NCBI RefSeq assembly: GCF_028618695.1
Contig: NZ_JAQIVI010000765.1
Coordinates: 1 to 8,491, forward strand
Reading direction: 5' to 3'
Length of the DNA: 8,491 nucleotides
DNA from: Natrinema soli
Lineage (GTDB): Archaea; Halobacteriota; Halobacteria; Halobacteriales; Natrialbaceae
Shown: one piece after another, positions 5,106-8,491 of the stretch
Layout: each line of letters opens with the position of its first letter
How positions within the stretch are numbered: position 1 is the first letter of the stretch
Notes under the pieces: generated by a model
What the model was told of the DNA's origin: nothing
Database searches by the model: none
The model's input: only the letters and a program-made list of their open reading frames with translations
Translations under genes and position numbers: made by a program

Positions 5106-5263
5106 CCAGATTGACTCTGAATCAGTGCCACATTCGCGCTATCAGTTTAGCACGACTCGCCAGATACTATCTAAATATGACATAATCTTTGGCGCTCACT
5201 TCGCATCTGTACTGATCAGTTCAGTTTCCCGTTTCATCCGATGCGAGCCGCCGTACCTCAACC
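5106..5263. other. AT-richer intergenic stretch upstream of grpE
   Basis: This stretch is about 44% GC over its first 95 bases by hand count and holds no convincing gene. A minus-strand TATA-like run (CATATTTAGATA, around 5170-5181) could serve the leftward ORF and SHOCT gene. Nearer grpE are a perfect palindrome, ACTGATCAGT (5211-5220), and the inverted repeat TCGCATC/GATGCGA (5201-5207, 5240-5246). Confidence 0.4.
5201..5246. repeat. nested dyad upstream of the grpE promoter
   Basis: TCGCATC (5201-5207) pairs with GATGCGA (5240-5246), and the 10-base palindrome ACTGATCAGT (5211-5220) lies between them. The outer arm ends about 18 bases before the grpE TATA element, a position where an activator or repressor could act. 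No second copy is seen upstream of dnaK, which weakens a shared heat-shock operator reading. Confidence 0.25.
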
Positions 5264-5272
5264 CTTTTATTA
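5264..5272 (+). promoter_or_regulatory. TATA element for grpE
   Basis: CTTTTATTA is centred about 26 bases before the ATG at 5294. The start codon sits in the frequent haloarchaeal context ccacATG, and there is no Shine-Dalgarno sequence, so a leaderless transcript is predicted. The contrast with the GC-rich flanks makes this one of the clearest promoters in the window. Confidence 0.65.
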
Positions 5273-5293
5273 CCGCTGTTCGTTGACTGCCAC

Positions 5294-6526
5294 ATGAGCG
5301 AAGACGAGGGCACGAACGCGTCAGCCCAGGGTGTCCCGTCCGAGGAGGAATCCGACGACGGCGAGACGGCCGACGTCGATCATGAGACGTCGATGGACGG
5401 GGATTCGGAACAGGAATCCGAATCGACCGACTCGGAATCGGCAGGAGCAGCCACAGAGACTGACTCGAGCGCGGACGGAGACGATGGGACAGCGACAGTG
5501 CGGACTGAAACGACCGCGGACGATGTCGGCGAGGCCGGGGAGGCACCCGAAACGAGCGAGGACGTCCAGCGCATACTCGATCGGGTCACCGAGTACGACG
5601 ACGAACTCGCCCACAAGGTCAACTCGATCGTCGAGGAGGCCCGTGACCTCAACGGGACCGTCAAACACCAGCGCGAGGAACTCGAGGATCTCTCCGAGCG
5701 CATCGAGTCCCAGGCCGAGACAATCGGCGAACTCCAGACCGAACTCGACGAGTACGAGGCGGCCCTGAGCGAGCGCGACGAGCAAATAGCGGAGTACGAG
5801 GAGGAGATAGAAGACCTGAAGAGCCGGCTCAAGCGCAAACAGGCGGACTTCCAGAACTACAAGAAACGCGCCAAGAAGCGCCAACAGCAGATCAAGGACC
5901 GCGCCGCAGAGGACCTCGTCGAACGCCTCATCGGCGTCCGGGACAACCTCAAACGCGCGCTCGAGGAGGAGAGCGGCGACGTCGACACGCTCCGGGACGG
6001 CGTCGATATGACGCTGCGCGAGTTCGATCGCATTCTCGAGGACGAGAACGTTTCGGAGATCGATCCCGACCCGGGTAGCGAGGCCGATCCGCAGCGCCAC
6101 GAGGTCATGATGCAGGTCGACAGCGACCAGCCCGAAGGGACCATCGCCGACGTCTACACGCCCGGCTACGAGATGGGAGAGAAGGTCATCCAGAACGCCC
6201 AGGTGACCGTCTCGAACGGCGAGTTCGCCGATGCGGACGAGGATGACGGCGACGACGCAGACGAGACTGAGGGGGAATCGACCGGCGAGTCGGACGAGCA
6301 GCAAGACGCGACCGACGCTGACGCTGCCGATGGGACGGCTGACGAGTCCGATGCGGATGCCGACACGATCGCGGACGACGACTCGGCCGAGACCGACGGG
6401 TCGTCGGCTACCGATGCCGAAGACGGCGATGAAGCGATCGAACTCGGCGGCGAAGTCACCGACGCCGATCTCGAGGGCACACCGCCGGACGACTCGGATG
6501 ACGAGGAAGACGAAGCGGACGAGTAA
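5294..6526 (+). CDS. grpE: GrpE, nucleotide exchange factor for DnaK
   Basis: GrpE dimers open the DnaK ATPase domain, release ADP and so let the chaperone reload with ATP. The core is at about 88-312. It has a long heptad-rich helix (about 90-200) with the family motif [19 protein letters not shown] (178-196), a helical bundle ([20 protein letters not shown], 207-226), and the small beta domain ([20 protein letters not shown], 269-288) ending [19 protein letters not shown] (291-309). The G-Y...I-x-x-A-x-V-x-V ending is diagnostic. At 410 residues it is about twice E. coli GrpE (197). The excess is a 85-residue acidic N-terminus, a longer coiled coil and a 100-residue Asp/Glu/Ala/Ser/Thr tail. 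Acidic tails suit high-salt cytoplasm. The gene is followed 161 bases later by dnaK on the same strand. Confidence 0.93.
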   Translation: MSEDEGTNASAQGVPSEEESDDGETADVDHETSMDGDSEQESESTDSESAGAATETDSSADGDDGTATVRTETTADDVGEAGEAPETSEDVQRILDRVTEYDDELAHKVNSIVEEARDLNGTVKHQREELEDLSERIESQAETIGELQTELDEYEAALSERDEQIAEYEEEIEDLKSRLKRKQADFQNYKKRAKKRQQQIKDRAAEDLVERLIGVRDNLKRALEEESGDVDTLRDGVDMTLREFDRILEDENVSEIDPDPGSEADPQRHEVMMQVDSDQPEGTIADVYTPGYEMGEKVIQNAQVTVSNGEFADADEDDGDDADETEGESTGESDEQQDATDADAADGTADESDADADTIADDDSAETDGSSATDAEDGDEAIELGGEVTDADLEGTPPDDSDDEEDEADE

Positions 6527-6568
6527 CGGGAGTGGCCGCCGCTCGAGGGAGGGGCGGATGTAACCGCG

Positions 6569-6574
6569 ATTTTT
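6569..6574 (+). terminator. T-run after grpE
   Basis: Attttt lies 43 bases past the grpE stop. Archaeal RNA polymerase stops at short T-runs on the coding strand without needing a hairpin, so this may end or weaken the grpE transcript before the dnaK promoter. An inverted repeat, CGCTCGAG (6540-6547) with CTCGAGCG (6591-6598), surrounds it. Confidence 0.4.
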
Positions 6575-6653
6575 ACTGCAACCCAACTGTCTCGAGCGAG
6601 GCTGAGAGCCGCGGTATCCGGATTTTATTCGATTCCTCCGTCTGCCTAGTAAC

Positions 6654-6662
6654 CTTTAAAAC
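6654..6662 (+). promoter_or_regulatory. TATA element for dnaK
   Basis: CTTTAAAAC is centred about 30 bases before the ATG at 6688, predicting a leader of only a few bases. A second AT-rich patch (GATTTTATTC, 6621-6630) lies further upstream. Its own promoter means dnaK can be expressed apart from grpE. Confidence 0.65.
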
Positions 6663-6687
6663 AAAGTGCGCACAATACCCGCCCACT

Positions 6688-8491
6688 ATGGCGAGCAACA
6701 AGATTCTCGGAATCGACCTCGGGACGACGAACAGCGCGTTCGCGGTGATGGAAGGCGGCGATCCGGAGATCATCGTCAACGCCGAAGGCGAACGGACGAC
6801 GCCCTCCGTCGTCGCCTTCACGGACGACGACGAGCGCCTCGTTGGGAAACCCGCGAAGAATCAGGCGATTCAGAACCCGGAAAAGACGATCGCCTCGATC
6901 AAGCGCCACATCGGCGAGGAGGATTACACCGTCGAGATCGAGGGCGAGGAGTACACGCCGGAAGAGATCTCGGCGATGATCCTCCAGAAGATCAAACGCG
7001 ACGCCGAAGACTATCTGGGTGACGAGGTCGAGAAGGCCGTCATCACGGTCCCCGCCTATTTCTCCGACCGACAGCGCCAGGCGACCAAGGACGCCGGCGA
7101 GATCGCCGGCTTCGAGGTCGAACGCATCATCAACGAGCCGACCGCCGCGTCGATGGCCTACGGCCTCGACGACGACTCCGACCAGACCGTGCTCGTCTAC
7201 GACCTCGGCGGTGGCACCTTCGACGTCTCCATTCTCGATCTCGGCGGCGGCGTCTACGAGGTCGTCGCCACCAACGGTGACAACGATCTCGGTGGGGACG
7301 ACTGGGACGAAGCCATCATCGACTGGCTCGCCGACGAGTTCGAAGCGGAACACGGGATCGACCTCCGCGACGACCGACAGGCCCTCCAGCGGCTCAAGGA
7401 CGCCGCCGAGGAGGCCAAGATCGAACTCAGTAGCCGGAAGGAGACCGAGATCAACCTGCCCTTCATCACGGCGACCGACGACGGCCCGATCCACCTCGAG
7501 GAGTCCATGACTCGAGCCAAGTTCGAGTCGCTGACGCAGGATCTGATCGATCGCACCGTCGAGCCGACCGAGCAGGCGCTCGAGGACGCGGGGTACGATG
7601 CGGACGAGATCGACGAAGTCCTCCTGGTCGGCGGCTCGACCCGGATGCCCCAGGTCGCCGAGAAGGTCGAGGAACTGACCGGCAAGGCACCCCAGAAGAA
7701 CGTCAACCCTGATGAGGCCGTCGCGCTGGGCGCGGCGATCCAAGGCGGCGTGCTGGGCGGCGAGGTCGACGACATCGTCCTGCTGGACGTGACGCCGCTC
7801 TCGCTCGGTATCGAGGTCAAGGGCGGCCTCTTCGAGCGACTCATCGAGAAGAACACGACGATTCCGACCGAGGAGTCGAAGATCTTCACCACAGCGGCGG
7901 ACAACCAGACCACGGTGCAGGTCCGGGTCTTCCAGGGCGAGCGCGAACTGGCCGCGGAGAACGAGATGCTCGGCGAGTTCCACCTGACCGGCATCCCGCC
8001 GGCCCCCGCGGGGACCCCGCAGATCGAAGTCACGTTCTCGATCGACGAGAACGGCATCGTCAACGTGAGCGCGGAGGACAAGGGCAGCGGCACTACCGAG
8101 GAGATCACCATCGAGGGCGGTGCCGGGCTCTCCGACTCCGAGATCGAGAAGATGCAGCGCGAAGCCGAGAAGCACGCCGAAGAGGACCAGCAAAAGCGCC
8201 AGCGCATCGAGGCCCGCAACACCGCCGAGGCCACGATCCAGCGCGCCGAAACGCTGCTCGAGGAGAACGACGAGCAGGTCGACGACGACCTTCGTGCGGA
8301 CATCGAGGATGCGATCGAGGACCTCGAGGCGACGATCGACGACGACGATGCCGACGCCGGCGACATCGAGACGGCGACCGAGACCCTGAGCGAGGAGCTC
8401 CAGGAGATCGGCAAGCAGATCTACCAGGAAGCCGGTGCCGCGGACGCCGGTGCGGCCGGCGGCGCAGCGGGTGCCGGAGCGGCAGGTGCTG
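6688..8491 (+). CDS. dnaK: DnaK, Hsp70 molecular chaperone (3' end outside window)
   Basis: DnaK binds exposed hydrophobic peptide stretches in unfolded proteins and releases them in an ATP-driven cycle with DnaJ and GrpE. The frame is open for 601 codons to the window edge. Visible ATPase-domain motifs are IDLGTTNS (9-16), [10 protein letters not shown], phosphate-2 loop [10 protein letters not shown] (172-181) and [10 protein letters not shown] (312-321). The interdomain linker is [15 protein letters not shown] (362-376), followed by the beta-sandwich substrate domain and helical lid. A Gly/Ala-rich tail has begun at the edge; only the last few dozen residues should be missing. After [14 protein letters not shown] the protein lacks the segment of about 24 residues present in Gram-negative DnaK, so it is the compact type shared with Gram-positive bacteria. 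Archaeal dnaK is generally viewed as acquired from bacteria. A dnaJ gene would be expected just beyond the edge. Confidence 0.97.
   Translation, partial: MASNKILGIDLGTTNSAFAVMEGGDPEIIVNAEGERTTPSVVAFTDDDERLVGKPAKNQAIQNPEKTIASIKRHIGEEDYTVEIEGEEYTPEEISAMILQKIKRDAEDYLGDEVEKAVITVPAYFSDRQRQATKDAGEIAGFEVERIINEPTAASMAYGLDDDSDQTVLVYDLGGGTFDVSILDLGGGVYEVVATNGDNDLGGDDWDEAIIDWLADEFEAEHGIDLRDDRQALQRLKDAAEEAKIELSSRKETEINLPFITATDDGPIHLEESMTRAKFESLTQDLIDRTVEPTEQALEDAGYDADEIDEVLLVGGSTRMPQVAEKVEELTGKAPQKNVNPDEAVALGAAIQGGVLGGEVDDIVLLDVTPLSLGIEVKGGLFERLIEKNTTIPTEESKIFTTAADNQTTVQVRVFQGERELAAENEMLGEFHLTGIPPAPAGTPQIEVTFSIDENGIVNVSAEDKGSGTTEEITIEGGAGLSDSEIEKMQREAEKHAEEDQQKRQRIEARNTAEATIQRAETLLEENDEQVDDDLRADIEDAIEDLEATIDDDDADAGDIETATETLSEELQEIGKQIYQEAGAADAGAAGGAAGAGAAGA

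Noticed and set aside
5146..5160. Partial match to the bacterial CIRCE heat-shock element (TTAGCAC...)
   Set aside because: The right arm is missing, the left arm is imperfect, and archaea generally lack the HrcA repressor that binds it.
5321..6586. Long minus-strand frame (421 codons) opposite grpE
   Set aside because: It mirrors the GrpE codons. High-GC DNA with few T/A third positions leaves the opposite strand open, and the product is a repetitive Val/Leu/Arg/Asp string with no domain.
6646..8193. Minus-strand frame (515 codons) opposite dnaK
   Set aside because: Shadow of dnaK, whose motifs are unmistakable. The antisense product is low-complexity Val/Leu/Asp.
1..8491. CRISPR array, IS element or integrase
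   Set aside because: No regularly spaced direct repeats, transposase motifs or terminal inverted repeats were seen on either strand.

Overview
The window is from a halophilic archaeon (class Halobacteria). The proteins are strongly acidic, the coding regions are GC-rich with G/C third positions, and several genes start about 26-30 bases after a TATA-like element with little or no leader. CTCGAG is far more common than chance predicts. A member of the Natrialbales would fit, but the sequence alone does not settle the genus.

Left block (1-3180). Reading leftward on the minus strand are an XPB/Rad25-type DNA helicase (1711-3147), a small conserved haloarchaeal protein probably of family DUF5806 (435-992), and the first 66 codons of a DUF790/Bax1-type nuclease cut by the window edge (1-200). 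Archaeal XPB and Bax1 form a helicase-nuclease pair tied to nucleotide excision repair, so this block looks like a DNA-repair neighbourhood. A ribbon-helix-helix protein (1316-1549) sits between them on the plus strand. It may be coupled to a tiny leaderless ORF (1219-1326).

Middle block (3180-5290). A ribonuclease HI-family protein with a long N-terminal extension (3484-4239, minus) is followed by a more AT-rich stretch. That stretch carries a two-helix membrane protein with a SHOCT domain (4443-4868, minus) and a doubtful small ORF directly upstream of it (4872-5105, minus). Codon use and GC content here differ from both flanks, which suggests accessory or acquired DNA.

Right block (5264-8491). 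A plus-strand heat-shock pair: grpE (5294-6526), encoding a nucleotide exchange factor with long acidic tails and an extended coiled coil, then dnaK (6688 to the edge, 601 codons present). Each has its own TATA element, with a short T-run between them. GrpE resets the Hsp70 DnaK by releasing ADP, so the two act as one chaperone machine.

I found no CRISPR array, rRNA, convincing tRNA or intact mobile element. Most of the window is ordinary haloarchaeal core sequence. The more unusual points are the small ORF fused to the RHH start, the loose XPB/DUF5806/Bax1 cluster, the enlarged GrpE, and GC-rich hairpins at several stop codons.
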